Assembly: GCA_005881275.1 (NCBI GenBank) | Contig: VBEF01000029.1 | Coordinates: 1 to 51,454 of the forward strand | Direction: 5' to 3' | Source of the DNA: Chloroflexota bacterium | GTDB lineage: Bacteria; Chloroflexota; Dormibacteria; Dormibacterales; Dormibacteraceae | Length of the DNA stretch: 51,454 nt | Shown: in pieces, positions 17,019-26,514 of the stretch | Layout: each line of letters starts with the position of its first letter | How positions within the stretch are numbered: the stretch's first letter is position 1 | Made by a program: the position numbers and the translations under genes | The notes under the pieces: model-generated | The model's database searches: none | Told to the model about the DNA's origin: nothing | The model's input: the letters and a program-made list of their open reading frames with translations, nothing else

Positions 17019-18334
17019 TGCTTGCCTCGCTTGACGCTGCCGGATTGTGGATCTGGCGCGAGATGGTACAGGCGGGCGTCATAGGCGCGGAAGGCGGGCA
17101 GCGCCGCGGCGCACACCAAGCAGCCGATGACGCACAGGACGCCGCCTGAAACGATCGAGACACGGAGGCTGAAGAGGGACGCAACGACGCCGGCTTCGAA
17201 GTTCCCGAGCGCGGGCCCTGACGTGTAGCTCAGCATCTCGATGGATGCGAGCCGTCCCCGTAGGGAGTCTGGAATGGTCTGGTTCAAGAGGCCAGATCGG
17301 AAAACGCCACTCATCATGTCCGCCGCACCGGCGAGCGCGAGGAAGAACAGGGCGGGCCAGAGGCCGGGCGCGAATCCAAAGCCGATGATCGCCAGGCCCC
17401 AGATCACAGCCGCGACCACCACGCCCATGCCATGCCGGCGGATTCGACTGGTCCAGCCGCTCGTCGCGGAGAAGACGAAGGATCCCGCCGCCGGCGCCGC
17501 GTACAGCAGGCCGAGAACCGTTGGTCCGCCGAGACTCTGCGCGATCGCCGGAAACAGCGCCATCGGCATGCCGAAGAACATCGCGACCATGTCCACGACG
17601 TACGTACCTATGAGCTCCTGGCGGCTGCTTGCATAGCGGAGCCCTTCCAGAACTCGGCGGAGGCTGGGCTTGGCTGCATCGACCGGCGGCGGGACCGCTC
17701 GCATGAGCCACAGGCAAGCGAGACCCACCAGGAAAGTCGCGACGTCTACGAGGTATGTGACTGAGAGTCCGAAGGCAGCCAGGAGCACTCCGCCGAGGGC
17801 CGGCCCAAGGATCATCCCGAGCGTGCCACGGACGCCGCCCAGCGCCGCTGCCGCTGCCAGCTCGTCCTTGTCGACCAGACGCGGCAGCATGGCGTCGAGC
17901 GAGGGGCGCTGGACGGCGTCAAGCACTCCCCATGCCATCGCGATGACGAAAAGGAGCCACACCTGCGGATGCGAGAGCGCGGCGTTGCCTGCCAGCGCGA
18001 GGCTGCAAGCCAGCAACGCCGCCTCGGTGAGCAGCACCAGCCAGCGCCGGTCCCGAGCGTCGGCAAGCGCACCCCCCAGAAAGGCAAAGGCAAGGATGGC
18101 TGCGAACTCCAGCACCCCGAGTACGCCGACAAGCAGCACGCTGTGGGTCAGCTGGTAGACCTGGTACGGAAACGCGACACCCGAGATCATCGAGCCGAAG
18201 AAGGAGACCAATCTGCCGATGAAGAGGAGCCTGAAATCGCGGTGGCGGCGCAGGGGCGTGATGTCCACCGTGGCCGCCAGCAGCCAGCGAAATCTGCCCG
18301 GCCCCGTTACGGAATCGTCAATTTCGGGAATCAT
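17015..18334 (-). CDS. MFS exporter, EntS-like
   Basis: A 439-residue major facilitator protein with about 12 membrane helices. FRLLFIGRLVSFFGSMIS near the start and GGALADARDRRW between TM2 and TM3 are MFS loop signatures, and SLRGRLASIEML is the repeat in the second half. The arrangement resembles the MFS_3/EntS group that exports siderophores and drugs. The ATG at 18334 is preferred over an upstream in-frame start near 18418 that would overlap msrA. Substrate unknown. Confidence 0.85.
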   Translation of the reverse strand: MIPEIDDSVTGPGRFRWLLAATVDITPLRRHRDFRLLFIGRLVSFFGSMISGVAFPYQVYQLTHSVLLVGVLGVLEFAAILAFAFLGGALADARDRRWLVLLTEAALLACSLALAGNAALSHPQVWLLFVIAMAWGVLDAVQRPSLDAMLPRLVDKDELAAAAALGGVRGTLGMILGPALGGVLLAAFGLSVTYLVDVATFLVGLACLWLMRAVPPPVDAAKPSLRRVLEGLRYASSRQELIGTYVVDMVAMFFGMPMALFPAIAQSLGGPTVLGLLYAAPAAGSFVFSATSGWTSRIRRHGMGVVVAAVIWGLAIIGFGFAPGLWPALFFLALAGAADMMSGVFRSGLLNQTIPDSLRGRLASIEMLSYTSGPALGNFEAGVVASLFSLRVSIVSGGVLCVIGCLVCAAALPAFRAYDARLYHLAPDPQSGSVKRGKQ

Positions 18335-18362
18335 GTGGTGACCGAATATGTTGGAGGGTGAG

Positions 18363-18875
18363 ATGGAAAAAGCCACTTTCGCAGGCGGGTGCTTCTGGGG
18401 CGTTGAGCACCTTTTCAACCAGGTGCCGGGAGTGATCGAGGCCGTCTCGGGTTACGAAGGAGGCACCGTCGACCACCCCACCTACGAGCAGGTGTGCAAC
18501 GGTAGAACAGGGCACGCGGAAGCGGTGGAGGTCACTTACGACCCCGCGACTGTGACATACGACCAGCTTCTGAACGCGTTCTGGAACATGCACGATCCGA
18601 CGACATTGAACCGCCAAGGTCCTGACATGGGACATCAGTACCGGTCCGCGATCTTCTTCCACAACGCCGAGCAAGAGAGGGCCGCGCGCAAATCAAAGGA
18701 AGAGGCGCAGAAGTTCTTCGACCGTAAGATCGTCACCGAGATCGTGCCGGCCACGGACTTCTGGCGAGCGGAGGACTATCACCAGCGCTATTTCGAGAAG
18801 CATCCCGGTCACTATTCATGCCACTTCATTCGCGGTTGGGTACCGTCGGAACCGGAGGAAGCAAAGCGCTCCTAG
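18363..18875 (+). CDS. msrA: Peptide-methionine (S)-S-oxide reductase
   Basis: A 170-residue MsrA that repairs methionine sulfoxide using thioredoxin. The catalytic motif AGGCFWGVE lies at residues 6-14; GYEGGTVDHPTYEQVCNGRTGHAEAV and the HDPTTLNRQGPDMGHQYRS region are strongly conserved. The ATG at 18363 follows GGAGGG (18353-18358); an ATG at 18348 is too close to use that site. Divergent from the MFS gene with 28 bp between starts. Confidence 0.96.
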   Translation: MEKATFAGGCFWGVEHLFNQVPGVIEAVSGYEGGTVDHPTYEQVCNGRTGHAEAVEVTYDPATVTYDQLLNAFWNMHDPTTLNRQGPDMGHQYRSAIFFHNAEQERAARKSKEEAQKFFDRKIVTEIVPATDFWRAEDYHQRYFEKHPGHYSCHFIRGWVPSEPEEAKRS

Positions 18876-18926
18876 GGCCGGCCGCCCAGCCCTAAACTCC
18901 GGCGCCGGTCGATATCCTTACGGGCC

Positions 18927-20084
18927 GTGCGCTGCGATCACTGCGCCACCGACGTCCCGGACGGCGTGTTCTGTACCCGGTGCGGCGCGCACCAGGGAAC
19001 CGCGGCTGAGGTAGGCGACCCCAAGACGCGCGAGAACCGCTACGCCGCTCATCCCGGCGAGCACGTCGTCCAGCCGTCTGTTTTCACGACGCTGTTTCCT
19101 CATCTCGGCCAGCAGAAGATCCATGAGTTCCGCTGGGCGTTCGCGGCTGGGCTCGCGGGCATCCTCATCCTGTACGTGGCGGGCCTCATCACGGCTGCGA
19201 TTCTTGTCGCGACGTTTCTCGTTCCGGTTCTGTACCTGATCTACCTCTACGAGGCGCAGGTCTATCGCGACGAGCCGGCGATCGTGCTTGGCTTCACGAT
19301 CGGCGGCGGAGCGTTGATCGGGCTCGTCCTTGCTTTGATCGAGCGGGGGCTGTCCAACCCGTACGCGGGCGTCGGCAACCCGCTTCGCAATGCGGGCATC
19401 GGCGCGGGCATGCTGCTTTTCATCGGGATCCTTATCCCAATCGTGCAGGAGGCTCTCAAACCTCTGCCGGCGCTCCTTCTTCCAAATCGCGGTGACTTTC
19501 CGGAGACCGTGGATGGTCTGGTCTTCGGCATCGCCGCAGGCCTCGGCTTTAGCGTGGCCGAATCGCTGGTGGGTTTTTCGAGCGTGATTACAAGTCTCCC
19601 TGCGCACATGGCGCCCGGCAACTGGATCTACGACCTAACCACGCTTGCCATCTTTCAGCCGCTGCTCCAGGGAAGCGCGACCGGGATCGTGGTGGCGGCG
19701 ATCTGGCGCTACCGGCGCGGTCGCTTCGCACGTCGGGAGCTCGGCGGCCTCGGCACCGCCGTAGTGGCGCACATCGCGTTTGCGCTCGGCACTTTGCTCT
19801 TGAAGGACTCGCAGGTCAATGCGCTTTTCGTGCTCGTTTGGCAAGCGACGGTGGTCGGCGCGGTGCTCATCTACGTTCGTTACCTGCTGCACCACTCGCT
19901 CCTGGAAGAGGCCGCCCATATGGGTTTCGCCGAGACCGTATGCCCGAACTGCCACATGCACATCGTTGCTTCAGGTTTTTGCCCCAACTGCGGCATGGCG
20001 CTCACCGCCGCACCCACTTCGGTCAAGCGAGCGCGCAAGCCCCACACCGGCGCTGCTCCGAAAGCCCAGGGCAGAAAAACCTAG
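18927..20084 (+). CDS. PrsW-like membrane protein flanked by zinc ribbons at both ends
   Basis: A 385-residue protein in three parts: an N-terminal zinc ribbon (CDHC...CTRCG), about eight membrane helices, and a C-terminal zinc ribbon (CPNCHMHI...CPNCG). The membrane part has features of the PrsW/CAAX-like intramembrane protease group: VQEALKPL where PrsW has EExxK, FGIAAGLGFSVAESL, and AVVAHIAFALG with a conserved His. The first Glu of the EE pair is Gln here. GTG start at 18927. The next gene begins directly at its stop and also starts with a zinc ribbon. It may be a site-2-like protease or a catalytically changed relative; function not shown. Confidence 0.7.
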   Translation: MRCDHCATDVPDGVFCTRCGAHQGTAAEVGDPKTRENRYAAHPGEHVVQPSVFTTLFPHLGQQKIHEFRWAFAAGLAGILILYVAGLITAAILVATFLVPVLYLIYLYEAQVYRDEPAIVLGFTIGGGALIGLVLALIERGLSNPYAGVGNPLRNAGIGAGMLLFIGILIPIVQEALKPLPALLLPNRGDFPETVDGLVFGIAAGLGFSVAESLVGFSSVITSLPAHMAPGNWIYDLTTLAIFQPLLQGSATGIVVAAIWRYRRGRFARRELGGLGTAVVAHIAFALGTLLLKDSQVNALFVLVWQATVVGAVLIYVRYLLHHSLLEEAAHMGFAETVCPNCHMHIVASGFCPNCGMALTAAPTSVKRARKPHTGAAPKAQGRKT

Positions 20085-20963
20085 GTGGCTCTGACCTGCG
20101 CCCGGTGTGGCGCCCAGAATCCTGACGGCAACCTCTATTGCCAGGCTTGCGGGACCGCGCTGACCGCGGCGGGCGCAGTGGCCACAGCGCCTCCGCCACC
20201 TGCGCCCCCGGCCGGAGCATTCGCCGGCCCGCCGCCAGGCATCGCACCGCCGGTGGTGGCCGCAGGTGGGTATCAGAGCCCCTTCTACACGCCGCCGGCC
20301 GTCCCGGGTGCAGTCCACCGAACGCCCTGGATGCTGATCATCGCCGCGGTCCTGCTGCTCACGGTATTGATGGCGGGATTCGGTACCGCAATGGCGATCC
20401 TCGGCAACCGCAACTCGTCTGGTACGGGTGGGTCGCGTGTCGGCGAGCTCACCAGTCCAACTCCACAAGGGTCGCCGAGCCCGGTGGCCTCGCCCACGTC
20501 GAAGAGCACGACATCCGAGTCGAACGACGGCCTGACCATCCCCGTGCCGCCTGGATGGGCTGTGGCCAGCAAAGACAGCGAAACCATCATCCTTACGGAC
20601 CCGAACAGCGACGGCTCCATATCGGTCGCGAGCGGACCTTCCAGCCCTCCGCAATCGGCGCAGGACAACAAGAACACGATCGACGGCTACTTCAAGGGCA
20701 AGTACCCGGACGCGCGCGCGTGCCCCAACACGAGCACCACGAACACGTCGTTCAACGGCGCGAAGGGGATCAGCTGGACCACGTGCTTCACGCTCACCAG
20801 CGGATCTCATTCCGTGCCGGCGGCGGCGTCGTTGTTCGCGGGGGCCAACTCCAGCGGCAGCGTCTACTACGTCGTGATGGTGCTGACCCGCCAGGACAAC
20901 CTGCAGGCCTATCTCACTATGTCGAAGCCCGTACTTCAGGGCGTCCACTGGAAGCTTTCCTGA
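20085..20963 (+). CDS. Zinc-ribbon membrane-anchored protein with secreted C-terminal domain
   Basis: A 292-residue protein. A cytosolic four-Cys zinc ribbon (CARCGAQNPDGNLYCQACG) leads into a Pro/Gly/Ala-rich linker, one membrane helix (MLIIAAVLLLTVLMAGFG), a Ser/Thr/Pro-rich stretch and an extracellular domain of about 150 residues with two Cys that could form a disulfide. GTG start immediately after the preceding stop codon, so coupled translation is likely. Similar architecture is common in Gram-positive bacteria but the function is unknown. Confidence 0.7.
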   Translation: MALTCARCGAQNPDGNLYCQACGTALTAAGAVATAPPPPAPPAGAFAGPPPGIAPPVVAAGGYQSPFYTPPAVPGAVHRTPWMLIIAAVLLLTVLMAGFGTAMAILGNRNSSGTGGSRVGELTSPTPQGSPSPVASPTSKSTTSESNDGLTIPVPPGWAVASKDSETIILTDPNSDGSISVASGPSSPPQSAQDNKNTIDGYFKGKYPDARACPNTSTTNTSFNGAKGISWTTCFTLTSGSHSVPAAASLFAGANSSGSVYYVVMVLTRQDNLQAYLTMSKPVLQGVHWKLS

Positions 20964-21000
20964 GGCAGATTCCCTAGCACGCGGGTTATCGTGTGCCCCG

Positions 21001-23298
21001 GTGTTTGCCCGCTGGGGCCGCTTTGTCTATCGCTTTCGCTGGGCCACCCTGGTCGTGTCAGCGGTGCTCCTCGGGGCTTCCGTGATCGGCGTCCTCACAG
21101 GCGGACAGGTTGTCGGAAACGAGGGTTTCGGAGCGAGCCTGGAAGCCGGACGCACCGCCAGCCTGGTAACTCGCGACATCCACCGGGACCAACCTGTCGT
21201 CGTGACTTCTGGCATGACGCTGATCTTCAGCAGCGCGACCCTCAAGGTCACGGACGCCGAGTTCCAGGCCGCCGTGGAAAGCGCGATCGCGCCGCTCGGA
21301 GGCGATGCCCGGATCTCCGGTCTGACAACTCCGTACAGCGTGCCCGCGAGCGAGCAGGCGACCTTCATGTCTCGAGACGGGCACAAGGCGCTGGTCATGG
21401 TGCAGTTCAAAGACCAGGCCCGGACGTCTGAGAGGTACATCAACGAGGTGATTGCCGCGGTCCACCCAGGACCGCTCACCGTCGTCGCCACGGGGCAGGT
21501 TCCACTCAACCTTGCCTTCAACTCGACCCTCGACTCGGACCTCGTGCGGGCCGAATACGTCGCCCTTCCGGTCACATTTCTGATGCTCATCCTCATCTTC
21601 GCCGCGATCGTCGCCGCCCTCCTCCCGCTGGGAGTCGGCCTGCTCGCGATCGTCGGCGGGCTGGCCGGGACGATGTTGCTGGCGCGCTTCACCGACGTTT
21701 CCCAGTACGCGACCAACATCGTGTCCCTGATCGGGCTGGCGCTCGCCATCGACTATTCGTTGTTCGTCGTCAATCGATTCCGCGACGAGCTCGCGGCCGG
21801 GGCTACTCGCGAAGAGGCAATTGCCATCGCGATGTCCACCGCCGGTCGCGCGATCACGTTCTCGGGCGTCACAGTAGCCATCGGCCTGTCCGCGATGCTG
21901 TTCTATCAGGGCACCTTCATGGCCTCGATGGGCGCGGCGGGTGGGATCGTCGTCGCCATCGCGGTGATCTACGGCCTCACTTTTCTTCCGGCGGCGCTGG
22001 CCATCCTGGGCAATGCCGTGGACTGGTGGCCTCGATGGGCGAGACGGCTGGTGCCCTCGCTAGGCGTGCGCAGACCCGCCGGAACGGGCGCGTGGCATGC
22101 GATGGCGACGTGGGTCATGCGCAGGCCGTGGTTCGCGCTCATCCCCGCGTTGGGGGTGCTGATCGCACTGGGCACTCCGTTCCTTCAGCTGCGGATGGCC
22201 AGCAGCGATGTCGACGCCCTGCCGCCTTCGAACCAGGCGCGCCAGGGCTACGACACCCTCATCAACGATTTCCCCGGCTGGAACGAGAGCTCGGTCGAAG
22301 CGGTCGCCTACTACCCGGACTCATCGCCGTTCTCGCCCGAGCACATCGGCGCGACATACGACTTGAGCCGCAGACTCGCCGCCCTGCCCAACGTGATTCG
22401 CGTCGAGAGCATCTTCGACATCAACCCGGGCTTGGGCCGCTTGGACTACCAGAGCCTCTACTCAGGATCTCGCGATTCATTGCCGTCCGCAATGCAGGAC
22501 GCGCTGGCGAACAGCGCGGGCAAGCACATCGTCCTGCTCAACGTTTTGACCAACACGCCCTACACCAGCGACGAGTCGCGGGCGATCGTCAGGGCGGTGC
22601 GCGCCGAGCATCTGACCGACGGCCAGGTTCTGGCGACCGGCGGCACAGCCTTCGACCTGGACGTTGTGAACTTCATCCTGCAGCGGACGCCTGTCGCCAT
22701 AGGCACCGTGATTCTCGTGACATACGTGATCCTCTTCCTGCTCACCGGATCGGTCGTCCTGCCGCTGAAGGCCGTGCTCACGAACCTCTTCTCGATCTCG
22801 GCATCATTCGGCGCGCTCGTCTTCGTGTTTCAACAGGGTCACCTCAGCGGGCTGCTCGGTTTCACGGCGCAGTCGATCGACCCCAGCATCCCGGTGATCC
22901 TGTTCAGCCTGGTCTTCGGAATGTCGATGGACTACGAGGTTTTGCTGATCAGCCGTATCCAGGAGGAATACCAGCGCACCGGGGACAACCAGGCCGGCGT
23001 CGCGATGGGTTTGGAGAAGAGCGGGCGTTTGATCACCGGAGCCGCGGCGATCATGTGCGCCGTGTTCATCGCATTTGGACTGGCGCAGGTGGTGATCATC
23101 AAGTCCATCGGGATCGGCCTTGCCGTCGCCATCGCGTTGGATGCGACGATCGTGCGAATTCTCATCGTGCCGGCCGTGATGAGAATCCTCGGCCGCGCCA
23201 ACTGGTGGGCGCCTCGCCCGCTGGCTCTCCTCCACCGGCGCCTCGGTGCCGGCGAGTTTGGCGCACAGGCTCGCCAGCCGGTGAGGGAGGGGGTGTAG
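21001..23298 (+). CDS. MMPL-family RND transporter
   Basis: A 765-residue MMPL/RND-type membrane exporter with two repeats of an extracytoplasmic domain followed by a membrane bundle. The conserved helix LIGLALAIDYSLFVVNRFRDEL has its partner VFGMSMDYEVLLISRIQEEY in the second half; these carry the Asp-Tyr pair thought to relay protons. GTG start at 21001. Members in mycobacteria export lipids; the substrate here is unknown. Its TAG lies inside a perfect hairpin (23295-23324). Confidence 0.9.
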   Translation: MFARWGRFVYRFRWATLVVSAVLLGASVIGVLTGGQVVGNEGFGASLEAGRTASLVTRDIHRDQPVVVTSGMTLIFSSATLKVTDAEFQAAVESAIAPLGGDARISGLTTPYSVPASEQATFMSRDGHKALVMVQFKDQARTSERYINEVIAAVHPGPLTVVATGQVPLNLAFNSTLDSDLVRAEYVALPVTFLMLILIFAAIVAALLPLGVGLLAIVGGLAGTMLLARFTDVSQYATNIVSLIGLALAIDYSLFVVNRFRDELAAGATREEAIAIAMSTAGRAITFSGVTVAIGLSAMLFYQGTFMASMGAAGGIVVAIAVIYGLTFLPAALAILGNAVDWWPRWARRLVPSLGVRRPAGTGAWHAMATWVMRRPWFALIPALGVLIALGTPFLQLRMASSDVDALPPSNQARQGYDTLINDFPGWNESSVEAVAYYPDSSPFSPEHIGATYDLSRRLAALPNVIRVESIFDINPGLGRLDYQSLYSGSRDSLPSAMQDALANSAGKHIVLLNVLTNTPYTSDESRAIVRAVRAEHLTDGQVLATGGTAFDLDVVNFILQRTPVAIGTVILVTYVILFLLTGSVVLPLKAVLTNLFSISASFGALVFVFQQGHLSGLLGFTAQSIDPSIPVILFSLVFGMSMDYEVLLISRIQEEYQRTGDNQAGVAMGLEKSGRLITGAAAIMCAVFIAFGLAQVVIIKSIGIGLAVAIALDATIVRILIVPAVMRILGRANWWAPRPLALLHRRLGAGEFGAQARQPVREGV

Positions 23299-23324
23299 GG
23301 GACGCTTAGGGGCGCGTCCCCTAC
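23295..23324. terminator. Perfect hairpin overlapping the MMPL stop
   Basis: An 11-bp perfect inverted repeat (GTAGGGGACGC / GCGTCCCCTAC) with an 8-nt loop covers the stop codon at 23296-23298. It separates the rightward MMPL gene from the convergent kinase gene ending at 23424. No T-run follows on either strand, so it is either a Rho-assisted or bidirectional terminator or an mRNA-stabilising stem. Confidence 0.6.
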
Positions 23325-23423
23325 GTTCGGGGAAAGGCCGGAGGTGGCATCCGGTGAGCTTCAGGATGCGGACCTCTTCTGAAAGCCTCCTCAAACCAGG
23401 TTTGGAGTTTGCTGTGAAAGCAG

Positions 23424-24836
23424 CTAGCGGTGAGAAACGAGAGGGAGCTCGACCTCGAAGGTCGCTCCGCCCCCGCTGGTCTGCTTGACCTCGACGCGAC
23501 CCCCGTGAGCCACGACGACGGCGTTGACGATCGACAGCCCGAGACCGGCGCCGCCGCTGTCGCGGCTGCGGCTCGGGTCGGCGCGATAGAAGGGCTCGAA
23601 GATCCGCTCGAGCACGTCTGGGCCGAGACCTGACCCATGGTCGGCCACCGAGAGGCGCGCGGTGCCGTTCTGAGTTGCCACTCCGATCTCGATGGGAGTG
23701 GTGGCAGGCGTGTGGACGAGAGCGTTGCGGACGAGGTTCCCGACGACCTGTCGCAGCCGCGTGTCGTCCCCGGACACGACCACGTTGTCGGGCGCGTTCA
23801 CGGTGATCTCGCGCTGCGGCGCCACCGCACGCGCATCGGCAGCGGCGTCGCGCGCGATGACTTGCAGGTCGACCGGTTTCGTCTCGAGCGGCCGGCCCTG
23901 GTCGAGCCGGGCGATCAGGAGCATATCGTCCACCAGCGCGGACATGCGGACCGACTCCTCCTCGATCCGGCGCCTGGCAAGGTCAGCATCTGCAGGCGAC
24001 TCGCCGGCCCCCCGACGCAGCATCTCCGAGTAGCCCCGGATCGAGGTCAATGGCGTGCGAAGCTCATGGGACGCGTCCGCGATGAACCGGCGCAGCCTTC
24101 GCTCGGACGCCGTGCTCTTGGCAAAGGCGGCCTCGATCTGACTCAGCATCGCGTTGAGCGCGAGACCAAGCCGGCCGATCTCGGTTTTCGAGGTCGCGGG
24201 TTCGACACGGCGGCTGTAGTCGCCGGCCGCGATCTCTCCCGCGATCGCGCCCATCCGCCGAAGGGGCCGCAGCCCGACCTGGATGATGACGAAGGCAAGC
24301 AGAGCGGTGCCGGCGACCACGCCGACACTGATGACCAGCTCGGAGATCAGCAGGCCTCGCAGGGTCGAATAGACGTCGGTCAGGGGAATGGCGAGGACGA
24401 TGTACTGGCCTCCGAAGCGGCCTTCCGGCCAATCGGTCATTCGAAATTGGGTCACCGCGTCGGAGCCCCGGACGGTCTGGGGGTCCGTAGGAACGTCAAG
24501 GCCGGCCGAAGGCAACCGGCTGGGCAGAACCGGGGTCACCGCCGCGGTGGGCGTGCCGAATCCCTGCCCGACGACCTTGACGTTGACCACGGAGCCGTCC
24601 GTGCCTATCAGCTCAGCCACGGTTCCTACCGGGAACGCGGTGTGCTGCACCTGACCGCGGCCGGGCGCGCCGAGCGTGTTGGCCACCTCATCGACACCGG
24701 CCCTCAACTGGGCGTCGACGCCCCTGATCAGGAAATTCTGAAGCGATGCGTAAATCGCCACGTTGAGAACCAGAAGGCCGACGACGACCAGCGAGATGAC
24801 GCCGATCAGGAGCCGCCCACGTAGCGACAGGGTCAT
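23424..24836 (-). CDS. Two-component sensor histidine kinase
   Basis: A 470-residue membrane kinase. Two helices (near residues 12-32 and 165-190) border an extracytoplasmic sensor of about 130 residues, followed by HAMP (GLRPLRRM...GDYSRRVEP), the phospho-acceptor His block DASHELRTPLTSIRGYSEML, and ATPase motifs NLVRNALVHT, DHGSGLGPDV, FEPFYRADPSRSRDSGGAGLGL. Its ATG overlaps the regulator stop by 4 bp (ATGA at 24836-24833). It is the last gene of the redox operon, so it probably senses something related to that system, but the signal is unknown. Confidence 0.94.
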   Translation of the reverse strand: MTLSLRGRLLIGVISLVVVGLLVLNVAIYASLQNFLIRGVDAQLRAGVDEVANTLGAPGRGQVQHTAFPVGTVAELIGTDGSVVNVKVVGQGFGTPTAAVTPVLPSRLPSAGLDVPTDPQTVRGSDAVTQFRMTDWPEGRFGGQYIVLAIPLTDVYSTLRGLLISELVISVGVVAGTALLAFVIIQVGLRPLRRMGAIAGEIAAGDYSRRVEPATSKTEIGRLGLALNAMLSQIEAAFAKSTASERRLRRFIADASHELRTPLTSIRGYSEMLRRGAGESPADADLARRRIEEESVRMSALVDDMLLIARLDQGRPLETKPVDLQVIARDAAADARAVAPQREITVNAPDNVVVSGDDTRLRQVVGNLVRNALVHTPATTPIEIGVATQNGTARLSVADHGSGLGPDVLERIFEPFYRADPSRSRDSGGAGLGLSIVNAVVVAHGGRVEVKQTSGGGATFEVELPLVSHR

Positions 24837-25534
24837 TTTCGTGGCGTTCGGAGGACGTACCCCACGCCGCGCACGGTCTGGACCAGCGGCGGATCGTAGC
24901 GGTCGACCTTGCGTCGGAGGTAGCTGATGTAGGTCTCGAGCACGCTGGCGTCGCCGCCGAAGTCGTAGTGCCAGACATGATCGAGGATCTGGCTGCGTGT
25001 CAAGACACGGCCCGCGTTGATCAGGAGGTAGCGCAGCAGGCGGTACTCGGTGTTCGTCAGCTCGACGACGTGGCCATGCCTGCGGACCTCGTGGGCGTCG
25101 TCGTCGAGCTCGAGGTCGGCCAGCGCAAGCTTGCTCGTCTCCGAGTCGCTGCCGTGCCGCCGAAGCACGACCCTGACGCGGGCCATCAGCTCTTCGATGC
25201 TGAACGGCTTGGTGACGTAGTCATCGCCGCCGATGGTCAGTCCGTGGACTTTGTCCTCGGTCGCGTCCTTTGCGGTCAGGAAAATGATCGGCACCTTGTT
25301 GCCTGCGCTGTTCATTCGCTTGAGAACCTCGATCCCGTCTATGTCCGGCAGCATCACGTCCAGGATCACAAGCGACGGTGCGAACTGGGTGACCGCGGTC
25401 AGCGCCCCGCGGCCGGTTGCCGCGGTCTTGACGTTGAAGCCTTCGTAGCGGAGCGCCATGGCGACAAGCTCGGTGATGTTGGGCTCGTCGTCGACGACGA
25501 GCACTCGGGCGCCATCCTTGTTCACGATGATCAT
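24833..25534 (-). CDS. OmpR-family response regulator
   Basis: A 233-residue regulator. The receiver domain has the acidic pair DDE near the start, the phospho-acceptor Asp in LVILDVMLPDIDG and the Lys in VTKPFS; the C-terminal winged helix shows LTNTEYRLLRYLL and SYLRRKVD. The ATG at 25534 is chosen because the receiver domain begins directly after it, although the open frame extends upstream. Partner of the kinase encoded immediately after. 26 bp separate it from the upstream ApbE gene. Confidence 0.95.
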   Translation of the reverse strand: MIIVNKDGARVLVVDDEPNITELVAMALRYEGFNVKTAATGRGALTAVTQFAPSLVILDVMLPDIDGIEVLKRMNSAGNKVPIIFLTAKDATEDKVHGLTIGGDDYVTKPFSIEELMARVRVVLRRHGSDSETSKLALADLELDDDAHEVRRHGHVVELTNTEYRLLRYLLINAGRVLTRSQILDHVWHYDFGGDASVLETYISYLRRKVDRYDPPLVQTVRGVGYVLRTPRK

Positions 25535-25560
25535 GCTGATGGAATTTCCTGGGAGATTGC

Positions 25561-26514
25561 TCAGAGAATAGTGGGGATCAGCTTCGATTTGACTGGAACT
25601 GGCCAGCCCGCGATTCGATCGACAGACCCGTCGCGGCGCACGAGGCGCGCGGCCATCCGATTCAGGACGAGCCAGGGCACAGCCTTCTCGCTCATGACGA
25701 TAGCGCCGGTCGAGGCGATGTTCGCATCGACGCAGCTGCCCGCGACCACGGTCGCGCTGCGCCAGCAGCTCTCCGCCGGCAAGCCGGTTGCGGGATCGAT
25801 GATGTGATGCAGCTCGACGCCCCCACGCAACCAGCGCCGAACGGCCGTGCCTGAGGAGGCAACGCCGCCGGAGGCGATGCCGACCGTCTCCTCGGTCTCC
25901 GCCAGCGGTGCGGCGCTGTCCTCGCTCGCCTGGACGAGCCAGCCACCCGGCGGCGCGTCGCCCGCTACGGCGATGTCGCCGCCGAGGCTGACAAGAACGC
26001 CGCCTCCCACTGCCTTGTGCGCGGCGGCAGCCGCGAGGTCTGCCGCAAGGGCCTTTGCCGTCGCGCCGAGGTCGAGCTCGACGCCGCGCGGAATCACGAT
26101 CGAACGTGTCGCAGAGCTGAAGCGGATCGCCTTCCAACCCGGGATGCCTCGCGCGACCAGATGGAGCGGTGGGCCATCCGCTTCGATCGAGGCGAAGTCG
26201 CCGTCGTAGCCGACCAGTCGGATCGCGGCGCCGATGGTTGGGTCGACCGCACCGCCGGTGAGCTCGGCGCCGCGCAGAGCGGCCGCGATCGCGGACGCGA
26301 GCAGGGGGCTGACGATCGTGACCTGGTCCGGCCTTGCGTTGAGCATGGTGAGCTCGCTGTCGTCACGAAACCGGCTTGCCGCGACGTCTGCCGCCCGGAT
26401 GACGTCGTCGACCGCGGCCTTTGCGGCGGCCAGCGACTGAGGTCGGGTAACGATGAGGCGCAGCGAGCTGCCGAGCGCGCGATCGTCCGCGATGCCGAGC
26501 ACGGTCGCGGTCAT
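25561..26514 (-). CDS. apbE: FAD:protein FMN transferase (ApbE-like)
   Basis: A 317-residue ApbE-family enzyme, which attaches FMN from FAD to a Ser or Thr in exported proteins. Family blocks seen are the central LDLGATAKALAADLA, the GGVASSGTAVRRW region, HHIIDPATGLPA and CVDANIASTGAIV. The ATG at 26514 overlaps the ferredoxin stop (ATGA), which decides the start. No lipoprotein or obvious Sec signal is visible at the N terminus, so its location is uncertain. It is cotranscribed with the cytochrome and flavoprotein genes, so its flavinylation target is probably a protein of this operon or a partner nearby. Confidence 0.9.
   Translation of the reverse strand: MTATVLGIADDRALGSSLRLIVTRPQSLAAAKAAVDDVIRAADVAASRFRDDSELTMLNARPDQVTIVSPLLASAIAAALRGAELTGGAVDPTIGAAIRLVGYDGDFASIEADGPPLHLVARGIPGWKAIRFSSATRSIVIPRGVELDLGATAKALAADLAAAAAHKAVGGGVLVSLGGDIAVAGDAPPGGWLVQASEDSAAPLAETEETVGIASGGVASSGTAVRRWLRGGVELHHIIDPATGLPAESCWRSATVVAGSCVDANIASTGAIVMSEKAVPWLVLNRMAARLVRRDGSVDRIAGWPVPVKSKLIPTIL

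Noticed and set aside
19938-19995. c-type heme motif CPNCH in the PrsW-like protein
   Set aside because: It is part of a four-Cys zinc ribbon with a second CPNCG; no export signal for heme attachment.
23637-24824. Long plus-strand frame over the histidine kinase
   Set aside because: Low-complexity composition; kinase motifs on the minus strand are unambiguous.
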